DNA of 64,000 bases from Xenorhabdus innexi. Lineage in GTDB: Bacteria > Pseudomonadota > Gammaproteobacteria > Enterobacterales > Enterobacteriaceae. The position numbers and the translations under genes are program-made. Of this stretch, positions 30,353 to 39,341 are shown in pieces; positions within the stretch are counted from its first letter, which is position 1, and every line of letters starts with the position of its first letter. The DNA lies in contig NZ_NIBU01000018.1 of NCBI RefSeq assembly GCF_002632485.1, positions 1 to 64,000 on the forward strand. Reading direction: 5' to 3'. The notes under the pieces were generated by a model, which had not been told where the DNA came from, ran no database searches, and worked only from the letters and a program-made list of their open reading frames with translations.

Positions 30353-31135
30353 CTACAGTGGACTAAAGCCGTAACGAGTGAAAACTTCAACGGCTTCAGG
30401 GGTTTTAAGATAATCATAAAAATCCCGTACCGCCTGATTTTCATGACCTTTAATAATTGCGATCGGATATTCCACCGGTTTATGGCTCTCTTGCGGGAAT
30501 ATACCCACAACTTTCACTTTTTTGCTGGCTACAGCGTCAGAACCATAAACAATTCCCAGTGGTACTTCTTCCCGCTCAACCAGAACCATACCACTACGTA
30601 CATTGTTAGTACGGGCCAGCAATGGTTCAACTGAATCCCATGATCCCAGATATTGCAGGGATTCTTTAGCATAAATACCAACAGGAACATGGTCAGGATC
30701 ACCAACCGCCAGACGCCCTCCGGCCAGTAAAGAGTGCCATTTTGTTTCCCGGTTGATATCAACTTTATTCAGCTTACTCTCTTTAGGCGCAATCAGAACC
30801 AGTTGATTCCCCAACAAAGTATGACGACTGTTTTTGATAATCAGCTTCTTGCCGGAAAGGTAATTCATCCATTGCTGATCAGCAGAAACAAACAGATCAG
30901 CGGGTGCTCCCTGCTCTATCTGACGCGCCAGTGTGGAAGATGATGCGTAAGAGGCAACAATTTCTCCCCGGTTGTCTTTTTTATACTGCTCAGCAATATC
31001 GTTAAGCGCATTCGTCAATGATGCAGCAGCAAAAACAGTCACTTTTTCCGCAGCCCAGCTATTCCCAACAAGAGAAAAAAAGACTACAGCCCCTGCCAGT
31101 AACTGATAAGAACGCTTTATCACTCGCTTTTTCAT
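30353..31135 (-). CDS. modA: Molybdate-binding periplasmic protein ModA
   Basis: 260 residues from ATG 31135. Signal peptide of about 28 residues (KKRVIKR, then LLAGAVVFFSLVG, cleavage after SWA). The mature part starts AEKVTVFAAASLTNALND, which contains the oxyanion-binding AAASL motif. QIEQGAPADLFVSADQQWMN and GDPDHVPVGIYAKESLQYLG are further ModA blocks. Delivers molybdate or tungstate to ModBC. A ModE-like site lies about 35 bases upstream. Confidence 0.95.
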   Translation of the reverse strand: MKKRVIKRSYQLLAGAVVFFSLVGNSWAAEKVTVFAAASLTNALNDIAEQYKKDNRGEIVASYASSSTLARQIEQGAPADLFVSADQQWMNYLSGKKLIIKNSRHTLLGNQLVLIAPKESKLNKVDINRETKWHSLLAGGRLAVGDPDHVPVGIYAKESLQYLGSWDSVEPLLARTNNVRSGMVLVEREEVPLGIVYGSDAVASKKVKVVGIFPQESHKPVEYPIAIIKGHENQAVRDFYDYLKTPEAVEVFTRYGFSPL

Positions 31136-31167
31136 ATTGTATTCCACTTATGGTAACCAAGACGGTG

Positions 31168-31191
31168 CGCTGTATATAACAAGATACAACG
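31168..31191 (-). promoter_or_regulatory. ModE operator of modABC
   Basis: On the minus strand CGTTGTAT, eight bases, ATACAGCG: an inverted repeat with seven of eight positions paired. It resembles the ModE-molybdate consensus CGNTATAT-N8-ATATANCG and is located just upstream of modA, where E. coli has its ModE site. Confidence 0.6.
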
Positions 31192-31469
31192 TTAAATGAA
31201 AATACTATTCTGTGATTAATCGGCAAGTTGTGAGCCAGTTTTAGCTTTTATACTAATTTGATGTAAAGATTACTCAGAAAACAGAAGCCATCTTCAGTAT
31301 TTTTGATAGTGATACGCAGGAATAGTGATACGGAGAAAAAAGTGATATATGCCGTGATAAAAAAATAAACCCCGTTTTAAATAACAGGGTTTATCAACAA
31401 GATGCGATCAAAATGGCATATCTGCAAGAAAGAGAATTGCAGAGGCGCTGACAGCCAAATTAAGCCAGA

Positions 31470-31610
31470 CTAGCGCTCAATACCTTTTGTTTCATTTTTA
31501 GAAATAACGTTAAACAATTCACCCAACACGTAAATCAACCCAAGAATGGTGACCATGACAACAGGAACCATGACCAGTTCAAACGCTATACTTTTAATCA
31601 GTTCAAACAT
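31470..31610 (-). CDS. acrZ: AcrAB-TolC-associated small membrane protein AcrZ
   Basis: 46 residues: [20 protein letters not shown] followed by [20 protein letters not shown] and TKGIER. A single membrane helix (about residues 8-31) with the same MVPVVM...ILGLIYxLGExFN pattern as E. coli AcrZ (49 residues), which binds AcrB and improves export of some drugs. GAGG lies seven bases before ATG 31610. Position between modE and modA, transcribed with modA's strand, is the E. coli arrangement. Confidence 0.93.
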   Translation of the reverse strand: MFELIKSIAFELVMVPVVMVTILGLIYVLGELFNVISKNETKGIER

Positions 31611-31842
31611 GTATACCTCATATCATGAATGACTATAATCCAGCCGTACAATAAAAGCCGTACCTTATTCAGCTTCATTTTCATCCGGCAGTGAACAGCC
31701 CGCTAATGAGGCGAAATGCTGTACTGCACAGACAATAATTGCACTATTCTAGACAATAAAAAGGTAACAGTAACCGACGAAACGTGCGATTCTTACGGTT
31801 ATTCTGTAAAAACTTTCAAATAGTTGCCTGAAATGAATCACT

Positions 31843-32649
31843 ATGCAAGCCGAAATATTATTAACTCTTAAATTACAGCATCGGGTTTTCGCCGATCCCC
31901 GGCGAATTGAATTACTGAAGCAGATAAAAATCACCGGCTCTATCAGTCAGGGAGCCAGACAGGCTGGTATCAGCTACAAAAGTGCCTGGGATGCTATCAA
32001 TGAGATGAACCATCTTGCAGATGAATTATTGGTTGAACGTGCAACAGGCGGCAAAGGAGGTGGCGGTGCTCAAGTGACGTCTTACGGCGAACGCCTGATA
32101 CAACTTTATGGCTTGTTAGAAAAAATTCAGCAAAAAGCATTTGATGTTCTTAAAGATGATTCACTGCCTCTGGATAGTCTATTGGCAGCCATTTCCCGTT
32201 TTTCTTTGCAGTCCAGTGCCAGAAATCAGTTTTTCGGTACAGTCATTGAGCGTGATAATGAGAGTATTCAGCAAAATATCGGTATTTTGTTGGCGGACGG
32301 TAAAACCACTATCCACGCATCTGTCACAGAACAAAGTGCTGAACGATTAGGTTTGGTAAAAGGAAAAGAGGTGATCGCACTGATTAAAGCATCGTGGATT
32401 ACCTTATGTAGAGGTTCTGGCTCTACAGCTTCCGGCAACACAGCCATGGTCGAAAATAAGTTATCAGGCCAAATCAGCCAAATTGAAGCAGGATCACAAT
32501 ACAGTGAAATTATTGTGAGTCTGAATGGAGGAGAATCGCTCTGCGCTACATTATCCAATCAGGAAATAACAAGTTTAGCGCTTCAGCCGGATGATATTGT
32601 CACCGCCTTTTTTAGTGCTGATAAAGTGATTATTACCGCATTATGTTAG
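31843..32649 (+). CDS. modE: Molybdenum-dependent transcriptional regulator ModE
   Basis: 268 residues (E. coli 262). N-terminal winged helix: DPRRIELLKQIKITGSISQG and ARQAGISYKSAWDAINEMN (about 19-57), then the RATGGKGGGGAQVT wing. The C-terminal half has two MOP-type molybdate-binding modules, SARNQFFGTVIERDNESIQQ near 127 and KLSGQISQIEAGSQYSEIIV near 206. Represses modABC and activates molybdoenzyme genes when molybdate-bound. No obvious ribosome site before ATG 31843, but the N-terminus matches E. coli exactly at this Met. Confidence 0.95.
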   Translation: MQAEILLTLKLQHRVFADPRRIELLKQIKITGSISQGARQAGISYKSAWDAINEMNHLADELLVERATGGKGGGGAQVTSYGERLIQLYGLLEKIQQKAFDVLKDDSLPLDSLLAAISRFSLQSSARNQFFGTVIERDNESIQQNIGILLADGKTTIHASVTEQSAERLGLVKGKEVIALIKASWITLCRGSGSTASGNTAMVENKLSGQISQIEAGSQYSEIIVSLNGGESLCATLSNQEITSLALQPDDIVTAFFSADKVIITALC

Positions 32650-32809
32650 GCGTATTTAGGGAAGGCCGAATATTCCCTCTAACAATTAATATTCCCCTAT
32701 CCCAAAATAGCAATCCATAACGAATAACAGACGACTACTCATTGACATTGAGCATTATTCCGCTTATTTCTGTGATCCTTTAGTTGATGTTGCTTAAAAA
32801 GGAAGAAAA

Positions 32810-34294
32810 ATGTCTGAATTGCAAGTATCGCAAGGTAGTTTCCGTTTAAGTGACACTCGTATCCTGACGATACCGTCACTAAAAATCATCGCTGGGGAAA
32901 GCTGGGCATTTGTCGGGTCAAATGGCAGTGGAAAGTCCGCTCTGGCCTGTGTTTTATCGAATGAATTAACTCAACTTACAGGTGAAATACATTGCTCTTT
33001 CCATACTCCGGTGCGCCTCTCTTTCGAGCTGCTTCAGCAACTGGTTGATGAAGAGTGGCAACGCAATAATACAGACCTGCTCAGTGAGCATGAAAATGAT
33101 ACCGGTCGCACTGCCGCAGAGATAATTCAGCTCCATCATAAAGATAATGAATTGTGCCTTGAGCTATCGGCATATTTTGGCATTAAGGATTTGCTTTCAC
33201 GCCGATTCAAATATCTCTCTACCGGGGAAGTGCGAAAGGTATTGCTTTGTCAGGCATTAATGGCTGATCCAGACCTTCTTATTCTTGATGAGCCGTTTGA
33301 CGGACTAGATACTTATGCCCGCGAGCAATTATCTCAGCTATTAGCAACACTGGCCGAAAAAGGCATCACACTGATTTTCCTTCTGAACAGGTTTAACCAG
33401 ATCCCTGATTTTATTAAGAGAGTTGGTGTACTTGCCGATTGTCAACTGGTGCTCTACGGAGAAAAAATGCATGTTTTAGCTGAATCTCTGGTTGCACAAT
33501 TAGCGCACAGTGAAGAACTGAAAAATATCCGGCTACCGGAAACAGATGAATGCAGGACTGATAAGCAGTTTCTGTCAGAGCAGCCGCTGGTATCAATGCA
33601 CGATATTGTTGTTAAATATAATGATAAACCGATATTACATAATCTGAGCTGGCAGGTTAATCCCGGTGAACACTGGCAGATTGTGGGTGAGAATGGTGCG
33701 GGAAAATCCACGCTTCTCAGCCTGATTACCGGCGATCATCCTCAGGGGTACAGCAATCAGTTGGTTCTGTTCGGTCGTCAGCGGGGAAGCGGAGAAACTA
33801 TCTGGGATATTAAACGCCATATTGGTTATGTCAGTAATAGTATTCACCTTGATTATCGTGTCAGTACCAGCGTTCGCAATGTCATTCTCTCCGGTTTCTT
33901 CGACTCCATCGGGCTTTATCAGGCCGTTTCCGATCGCCAGCGGCAGTTGGCAAATGAGTGGCTGGCATTATTAGGTTTATCCGAGACAACGGCAAACAGC
34001 CCATTTCACAGCCTGTCATGGGGGCAACAACGCCTTGTCTTAATTGCCCGTGCCTTAGTGAAACATCCGGCCCTATTAATACTTGATGAACCATTGCAAG
34101 GGCTTGATTCACTTAACCGACAGCTAGTTCTGCGCTTCATTGATATCATGATTAAAAGTGGCGATACCCAACTTCTGTTTGTCTCCCATCATCAGGAAGA
34201 TGCGCCGGAGTGCATCACTCATCGGCTGAAATTTATTCCTGATGGCGGTATTTACCGATATGAAACGAAGCTGATTTCTGCCCCTCTTTTATGA
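32810..34294 (+). CDS. modF: ABC ATPase ModF (PhrA-like)
   Basis: 494 residues with two ABC cassettes and no membrane part. First: Walker A GSNGSGKSA near 37-45, signature LSTGEVRKVLLCQAL, Walker B LLILDEPFDGLD. Second: Walker A GENGAGKSTLL near 292-302, signature LSWGQQRLVLIARAL, Walker B LLILDEPLQGLD, H-loop SHHQED. In E. coli modF follows modE in an operon; the biochemical role is unknown though linked to molybdate or to photoreactivation in older work. AAGGAAG lies six bases before ATG. Confidence 0.93.
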   Translation: MSELQVSQGSFRLSDTRILTIPSLKIIAGESWAFVGSNGSGKSALACVLSNELTQLTGEIHCSFHTPVRLSFELLQQLVDEEWQRNNTDLLSEHENDTGRTAAEIIQLHHKDNELCLELSAYFGIKDLLSRRFKYLSTGEVRKVLLCQALMADPDLLILDEPFDGLDTYAREQLSQLLATLAEKGITLIFLLNRFNQIPDFIKRVGVLADCQLVLYGEKMHVLAESLVAQLAHSEELKNIRLPETDECRTDKQFLSEQPLVSMHDIVVKYNDKPILHNLSWQVNPGEHWQIVGENGAGKSTLLSLITGDHPQGYSNQLVLFGRQRGSGETIWDIKRHIGYVSNSIHLDYRVSTSVRNVILSGFFDSIGLYQAVSDRQRQLANEWLALLGLSETTANSPFHSLSWGQQRLVLIARALVKHPALLILDEPLQGLDSLNRQLVLRFIDIMIKSGDTQLLFVSHHQEDAPECITHRLKFIPDGGIYRYETKLISAPLL

Positions 34295-34308
34295 TTAATT
34301 TCATTATC

Positions 34309-34336
34309 CTCCCTCTCAAATGTGACTGAGAGGGAG
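34309..34336. terminator. Hairpin after modF
   Basis: Perfect 10-base arms CTCCCTCTCA and TGAGAGGGAG with an eight-base loop, 15 bases after the modF stop. No T-tract follows, so termination strength is uncertain. Confidence 0.5.
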
Positions 34337-34469
34337 AATGTGCAAAATGATATGCAGACACTTTTTTGATAATTTTTATTATTTTTTTTGAATTTTTCGT
34401 CTCTTGCTATAAAATCTCGGCCTATTTTTAGACTATTTACCTATTTTTTCAAAAATAACCGAGAGTTGT

Positions 34470-35300
34470 ATGGGTTGGACTTTACTTGCCGCTTCGCTGG
34501 CACTGTTAGATATTCGCCAAAAAATCGCCTTTTTCATTGCATTCTTAGCTATTGCTGTAGGGATCAGTACTCATATACTGGGTTCCCCCGCAATAATCTC
34601 ATTATTAATGATAAGTGTGTTAGGTCTGGCACATGTCTATTTCAAGACCAAAGGGCACATCATCGGTAAAAGTATTACCGAAGCCATGTTGGTTATGGTT
34701 AGTGTGTTGTTATTTATACATTTAATCCCCGGATTTCATAACCTGAAATATCTGGACAAAGTGCAGGCTGGGCCACTCAGCACACCTTTTTCCATGTATT
34801 TCAATTTTGACAAGGCTCTGATTCCGTTTATTTTACTCTGCTGCATGCCGAGCTTATTCCGTTCTACTCCGGCAGTTAATGCGCCAGCCCACGGTTGGGC
34901 ATTTTTAATCGCCGCAGTCCCCTTATTATTAGGACTTGCAACCGCTCTTGGCGGGCTGGCGGTTGAACTCCATCTTCCCGGTTGGTTCCCTGCATTCGTT
35001 ATTGCCAATATTTTATTCGTATCATTGGCAGAAGAAGCCCTATTCCGTGGCTATATTCAGCAAAAATTGAATCAGTGGATGAACCCCTATTCTGCGTTGA
35101 CCATTACTTCTCTGCTATTTGGTGCTGCCCACTTCGCCGGTGGTGGACTCATGATGGCTTTCGCAACATTGGCCGGGCTGATTTATGGTATAGCATGGAT
35201 GTGGAGTGGTCGTTTATGGGTAGCCGTCGGATTCCACTTTACACTTAATATGTTACATCTGCTGTTTTACACTTACCCGGTTAAAGCAATAATCAGCTAA
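34470..35300 (+). CDS. CPBP (CAAX/Abi) family intramembrane metalloprotease
   Basis: 276 residues with about eight hydrophobic segments. C-terminal half carries the three PF02517 motifs: EE-x3-R in LAEEALFRGYIQ (near 187-198), F-x3-H in FGAAHFAGG and H-x3-N in GFHFTLNML. These place catalytic Glu and His residues in the membrane. Family members process prenylated proteins in eukaryotes and serve in bacteriocin self-immunity or regulation in bacteria; the role here is unknown. It occupies the gap between modF and gpmA where E. coli has the gal operon. Confidence 0.85.
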   Translation: MGWTLLAASLALLDIRQKIAFFIAFLAIAVGISTHILGSPAIISLLMISVLGLAHVYFKTKGHIIGKSITEAMLVMVSVLLFIHLIPGFHNLKYLDKVQAGPLSTPFSMYFNFDKALIPFILLCCMPSLFRSTPAVNAPAHGWAFLIAAVPLLLGLATALGGLAVELHLPGWFPAFVIANILFVSLAEEALFRGYIQQKLNQWMNPYSALTITSLLFGAAHFAGGGLMMAFATLAGLIYGIAWMWSGRLWVAVGFHFTLNMLHLLFYTYPVKAIIS

Positions 35301-35322
35301 TTCCCTCTATCCGACCAATTTC

Positions 35323-35349
35323 AAGTTGCAGCGGGTAAAGCTGCAACTT
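35323..35349 (+). terminator. Hairpin after CPBP protease gene
   Basis: AAGTTGCAGC, seven-base loop GGGTAAA, GCTGCAACTT, then TCCCC. Ten perfect pairs, 22 bases after the stop. The flank CCAATTTCAAGTTGCA also resembles the outer end of ERIC elements. Confidence 0.55.
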
Positions 35350-35513
35350 TCCCCAGATAAACCACCCGATCGATTTTAAAAGACGATGGTTATAAACATG
35401 ATTTAAGACAGGAGTTCTGAGACTATTGTTTGCTGTTTCGGTCTGCCGCGCCATATAATGCCCGCAGCGAGCATTTCATTTTGTATTAAAAAGTAATGAT
35501 AGGAGTTTAAGCT

Positions 35514-36266
35514 ATGGCTGTAACTAAGCTGGTTCTTGTAAGGCATGGTGAGAGTGAGTGGAACAAAGAGAACCGTTTTACCGGTTGGACTGATGTTGAA
35601 CTGTCCGATAAAGGCCGCAATGAAGCACAACAGGCTGGTCAATTGCTGAAACAGGAAGGTTTTGCTTTTGATTTTGCCTATACCTCTGTTTTGAAACGCG
35701 CCATTCATACATTATGGAATATTCTGGATCAAGTCGATCAACAATGGCTGCCGGTTGAAAAAAGCTGGAAACTGAACGAACGCCATTATGGTGCCCTGCA
35801 AGGTCTGGATAAAGCAGAAACTGCGGCTAAGTATGGTGATGATCAGGTTAAATTGTGGCGTCGTGGTTTTGCCATCACTCCTCCTGATCTGACCAAAGAC
35901 GATGAACGTTATCCCGGTCATGACCCTCGCTATGCAAACCTGAGACCCGAAGAACTTCCTGTCACTGAAAGTTTGGCGACAACTATTGAACGTGTTGTTC
36001 CTTACTGGGAAGAAGTGATTAAACCTCGCGTTGCAAACGGTGAAAAAGTGATTATTGCCGCTCACGGTAATTCTCTGCGCGCACTGGTGAAGTATCTGGA
36101 TAATATGGGTGAAGACGAAATTCTTGAGTTGAATATTCCAACGGCTGTGCCACTGGTTTATGAATTCGACGAGAATATGAAACCCATTAAACACTATTAT
36201 CTGGGTAATGCTGATGAGATCGCGGCAAAAGCTGCTGCCGTCGCAAATCAGGGTAAAGCGAAATAA
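35514..36266 (+). CDS. gpmA: 2,3-bisphosphoglycerate-dependent phosphoglycerate mutase GpmA
   Basis: 250 residues, equal to E. coli. Interconverts 3- and 2-phosphoglycerate in glycolysis. Catalytic His in [18 protein letters not shown] (His11), [13 protein letters not shown], the acid [20 protein letters not shown] near 89 and the second catalytic His in [18 protein letters not shown] near 184. AGGAG lies eight bases before ATG. Convergent with aroG, sharing a bidirectional terminator. Confidence 0.97.
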   Translation: MAVTKLVLVRHGESEWNKENRFTGWTDVELSDKGRNEAQQAGQLLKQEGFAFDFAYTSVLKRAIHTLWNILDQVDQQWLPVEKSWKLNERHYGALQGLDKAETAAKYGDDQVKLWRRGFAITPPDLTKDDERYPGHDPRYANLRPEELPVTESLATTIERVVPYWEEVIKPRVANGEKVIIAAHGNSLRALVKYLDNMGEDEILELNIPTAVPLVYEFDENMKPIKHYYLGNADEIAAKAAAVANQGKAK

Positions 36267-36280
36267 TTCAGAAAAATACA

Positions 36281-36308
36281 AAAAGCCGGAAATTACTCCG
36301 GCTTTTTT
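36281..36308. terminator. Bidirectional terminator between gpmA and aroG
   Basis: AAAAGCCGGA, loop AATTAC, TCCGGCTTTTTT. A-tract on one side and T-tract on the other let it serve both convergent genes. Confidence 0.85.
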
Positions 36309-36317
36309 CATGCAGAA

Positions 36318-37370
36318 TCATCCTCGGCGCGTTCTGACAGCCTGAGACAACTGCTGTAATAACGTTTCAGTGTCATCCCAGCCAATACAGGCATCTGTCA
36401 CGCTTTTTCCATAAACGAGCGGCTCATCATCATCCAGACTTTGGTTGCCTTCAACCAGATGGCTTTCAACCATCACACCGATAATGGCACTATCTCCAGC
36501 AGAAATCTGGCCACAAACATCTGTTCCTACATCCATCTGTCTTTTGAACTGCTTCAAACTGTTCGCATGGCTAAAATCAATCATTACCCGTGGTGCCAGA
36601 CCTGCTTTTAATAAACCTTCTTTAACCGCACTGACATGCTCAGAGCTGTAATTCGGCTCTTTGCCACCCCGCAGAATAATATGGCAATCCTGATTACCCG
36701 CCGTATTAACAATGGCAGAATGCCCCCACTTCGTTACTGACAGGAAGCAGTGCGATGAACCGGCAGCATTAATAGCATCAATCGCTACTTTTATTGTGCC
36801 GTCAGTTCCATTTTTAAAACCAACCGGACAGGACAGCCCTGATGCCAATTCACGATGAACCTGAGATTCCGTTGTACGCGCCCCTATCGCTCCCCAGCTC
36901 ATAAGATCTGCAAGGTACTGAGGAGTAATCATATCAAGGAATTCTCCTGCTGCCGGAAGTCCAATATCGTTAATATCGAGCAGAAGTTTACGTGCTGTCC
37001 GTAATCCATCGTTAATATCAAAACTACAATCCATTCTCGGGTCATTGATTAACCCCTTCCAGCCGACTGTAGTACGCGGTTTTTCAAAATAAACCCGCAT
37101 CACGATTTCTAAATCTGCTTTCAATTCCTGACGTAATTTATTCAGACGTTCTGCATATTCCAGAGCTGCCTTTGTGTCATGAATTGAGCATGGTCCAATT
37201 ATTACTAGTAGACGATCATCTGCACCAGCTAAAATATTATGAATGGATTCACGAGCTTCACGAACAGTAGTAATAGTATCTTTTGTTGCAGGGTATTTTT
37301 CCAGCAATGCAACTGGTGGTAATAATTCTGTTATTTTTCTTATCCTTACATCGTCATTCTGGTAATTCAT
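36318..37370 (-). CDS. aroG: 3-deoxy-7-phosphoheptulonate synthase AroG
   Basis: 350 residues (E. coli AroG 350). Type I DAHP synthase, first step of the shikimate pathway, condensing PEP with erythrose 4-phosphate. Metal and substrate motifs: IIGPCSIHDTKAALEYA (Cys about 61), MRVYFEKPRTTVGWKGLIND, IGARTTESQVHRELASGLSC and RVMIDFSHANSLKQ. N-terminal MNYQNDDVRIRKITELLPPV is characteristic of the phenylalanine-sensitive isozyme rather than AroF or AroH. No convincing TyrR box was found upstream. Confidence 0.95.
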   Translation of the reverse strand: MNYQNDDVRIRKITELLPPVALLEKYPATKDTITTVREARESIHNILAGADDRLLVIIGPCSIHDTKAALEYAERLNKLRQELKADLEIVMRVYFEKPRTTVGWKGLINDPRMDCSFDINDGLRTARKLLLDINDIGLPAAGEFLDMITPQYLADLMSWGAIGARTTESQVHRELASGLSCPVGFKNGTDGTIKVAIDAINAAGSSHCFLSVTKWGHSAIVNTAGNQDCHIILRGGKEPNYSSEHVSAVKEGLLKAGLAPRVMIDFSHANSLKQFKRQMDVGTDVCGQISAGDSAIIGVMVESHLVEGNQSLDDDEPLVYGKSVTDACIGWDDTETLLQQLSQAVRTRRG

Positions 37371-37496
37371 CGACCTTTCACCTAATGTGTTTACAGTTAT
37401 TTAAAATAATTTTGTGATCTCAATCTAACTGTTAGACGAAGTGCTGTAAATAATCTTTGTGAGTAAATAAGCTGACTTTTTACAGAAGGGAAAGGA

Positions 37497-37609
37497 TATA
37501 TATACCCAATAAAATCTCAGAAACACAGGTAACTGCATGTTTATAAAAACGATAAATTGAGTGAGCGAATGCAGCTTAAAAAGAGGCAATTAGAAAAATA
37601 ACGGATATA
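37497..37609. repeat. Degenerate ERIC-like element
   Basis: TATATACCCAAT at the left, GTGAGCGAATGCAGC and AAGAGGCAATTAG at the right, ending ACGGATATA. Order of these pieces equals that in the full ERIC copies, but the centre is shortened and mutated. Lies in the aroG 5' region, upstream of the pnuC terminator. Confidence 0.55.
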
Positions 37610-37625
37610 AATGAAACATCAATAA

Positions 37626-37651
37626 ACAGGCCATAAGTCATTATGGCCTGT
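37626..37651 (-). terminator. Rho-independent terminator of pnuC
   Basis: Minus strand ACAGGCCATAA, TGAC, TTATGGCCTGT, then TTATTG: 11 perfect pairs, 14 bases after the pnuC stop. Confidence 0.75.
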
Positions 37652-37664
37652 GGCGGGTTAGTTA

Positions 37665-38411
37665 TTAATTTGCATTCTCTGTGGATGCGTTGTCTGTAGG
37701 TGATTCATCATGGTTATTTTTAGCAACTTTAATCCACAGGCGGGCACCATTCAGAGCAATCCCTGTCAGAATAATATACTGCAAGGACATTGCTAATACC
37801 TCTTGGTGGAAGTAAATAACGACGCTGATAACATTAATAAGTACCCATATCAGCCAGTTTTCCACATGCTTACGGGTCATTAGAATCATGGCTACGATTG
37901 ACAATACTGTCATGACAGAATCCCAGAATGGGAAGGCATCCGGCTGCAAATCAGGCATGGTGACCCCAAAGCCAATTCCCTGCAAAATAACAATAAAGGT
38001 TTTTGCCATATAACCAAATATTTGGTCAATATTAAATGTCATGATCAGGATAAAGATGAGAGAAACAGCGGCAACACTGAGCATCTGTTTAGGGTTAAGC
38101 CAGCGGATTTTTAATTCTTTCTGTTGCTGCTCATCGACTTTGCTCCAGGCATACCAACCATAAATGTTAGCTGCAAAGAAGAAGATTTGTAGCATAAGAC
38201 TGGCATAGAGCTGAATTTGAAAAAATATTACTGCGAATAAGGAAACATTAATTAAACCAAATAAATAGTTAATAATCCTTTCCTGACTGGCAAGCCAGAT
38301 ACATAATAAACCTGCAATTGTACCAACAGCTTCGATATATGAAGGTTGGTAACCAAGTATCTCCACAGGAAGAGTGTTATTTATACTGAAAAATCTGCTG
38401 AGAAAATCCAT
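37665..38411 (-). CDS. pnuC: Nicotinamide riboside transporter PnuC
   Basis: 248 residues, about seven membrane helices. Inner-membrane uniporter for nicotinamide riboside. Diagnostic family parts: WLASQERIINYLFGLINVSL near 40-59, IYGWYAW near 83 and the repeat-related FPFWDSVMTVLSIVAMILMT with ENWLIWVLINVISVVIYF near 181. C-terminus is charged and cytosolic. In E. coli it follows nadA in one operon; here nadA is absent and pnuC stands alone behind a NadR-like site. Confidence 0.93.
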   Translation of the reverse strand: MDFLSRFFSINNTLPVEILGYQPSYIEAVGTIAGLLCIWLASQERIINYLFGLINVSLFAVIFFQIQLYASLMLQIFFFAANIYGWYAWSKVDEQQQKELKIRWLNPKQMLSVAAVSLIFILIMTFNIDQIFGYMAKTFIVILQGIGFGVTMPDLQPDAFPFWDSVMTVLSIVAMILMTRKHVENWLIWVLINVISVVIYFHQEVLAMSLQYIILTGIALNGARLWIKVAKNNHDESPTDNASTENAN

Positions 38412-38499
38412 GCTTTCTTATCCTTACCGTAATTAATGTTTAGTATATCAATAACAAAGACATAAAATCAGGCTAAAAAACGAACCGTAAGTCGATTTT

Positions 38500-38517
38500 T
38501 GTTTTATATACTAAACA
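38500..38517 (-). promoter_or_regulatory. NadR-like operator upstream of pnuC
   Basis: TGTTTT-ATATAC-TAAACA, one mismatch from the NadR palindrome TGTTTA-N6-TAAACA, 89 bases upstream of the pnuC start. NadR represses NAD synthesis and uptake genes including nadA-pnuC in enterobacteria. Confidence 0.55.
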
Positions 38518-38895
38518 AGATAGCTAATTCTTAAGTGAAAGTCTTTAAGTATTTTAAAAATCTTAATGCGAATCACAGCTACTGACATTATAAATATAAA
38601 AATAAATTATTAATAACCAGTAAATAATAACTCGATAAAAGTAGTTAGTAACACTGTCAAAAAAAGAAATATATTGATTGGAAACCCTGCATTCACATAA
38701 TAAGCGCAACACCGTTATGAACGAAAATTAAACCATATAATCAGGGATGTTTGCTTGGCACAATAAAGGGGTTAACTAACCTTTATTATAGGTGACGAGC
38801 AGAGGCGTTTATCAGGTATTAAAAGCTCTATTTAAAATCATCCTTATCAGTATATGACTACGGTACATCTGTATAAGAAAATGAGCTTCAAAATG
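38518..38895. other. Intergenic region, no gene recognised
   Basis: About 380 AT-rich bases between the pnuC promoter region and the beta-galactosidase fragment. AATAAAGG (38762-38769) and CCTTTATT (38780-38787) form a small hairpin. No open frame or RNA gene is recognisable. Confidence 0.4.
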
Positions 38896-39303
38896 TAAAC
38901 GGATGGAAGTGGCCTTTCCGGCAAAGTGAAAGTGAATGGCAATGTACTGACAAACTGGGCGAAGACTCTTTATCCGCTCTTGGCATCACAACTGGCGAAA
39001 CTACCTTTCGAGATCAATAATCCTGCAAGCGCCCGCCCGTTTTTTGCTAAGGCAACACTTAATATCTATACTCCTAAAGACATGTATATTGATATGTCCT
39101 CATGGAGGACTGTCTACGTTTTAGTGAACGAACACAACCTCGGTCGTTATTGGACATTAGCAGGCTCTCAGACGTGGCTATATCGCCCAGGAGTTTGGTT
39201 AAACCTCGGCAGTAATACGATTATAATTTTCGGATTTGATCAGGCGACTGCTGGTACGTTTAGCTTTTATGATTCGAGCAACTTACCATATAGCAATGAA
39301 TAG
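38896..39303 (+). pseudogene. C-terminal fragment of a GH35-type beta-galactosidase
   Basis: Frame open from 38896 to the stop at 39301-39303, about 135 residues. Reads TDGSGLSGKVKVNGNVLTNW and later DMSSWRTVYVLVNEHNLGRY, then WLYRPGVWLNLGSNTIIIF. This is the order and wording of the last galactose-binding domain of family 35 beta-galactosidases (GKVxLNG, VNGxNLGRYW, PxxWLxxGxNxIIxFE). No ribosome site precedes the possible GTG at 38926, and the catalytic barrel is absent. Either a decayed gene or a stand-alone carbohydrate-binding module; decay is the simpler reading. Confidence 0.65.
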
Positions 39304-39341
39304 AATGTGTTTTTGATAATATCGGAAACGATACATTTAGA

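Noticed and set aside
35712-36311. 199-codon minus-strand frame
   Set aside because: Antisense to gpmA and its terminator, no independent start signal.
37371-37400. TyrR box upstream of aroG
   Set aside because: Only one half-site (TGTAAA on the minus strand) is present; the partner half at the required spacing does not match.
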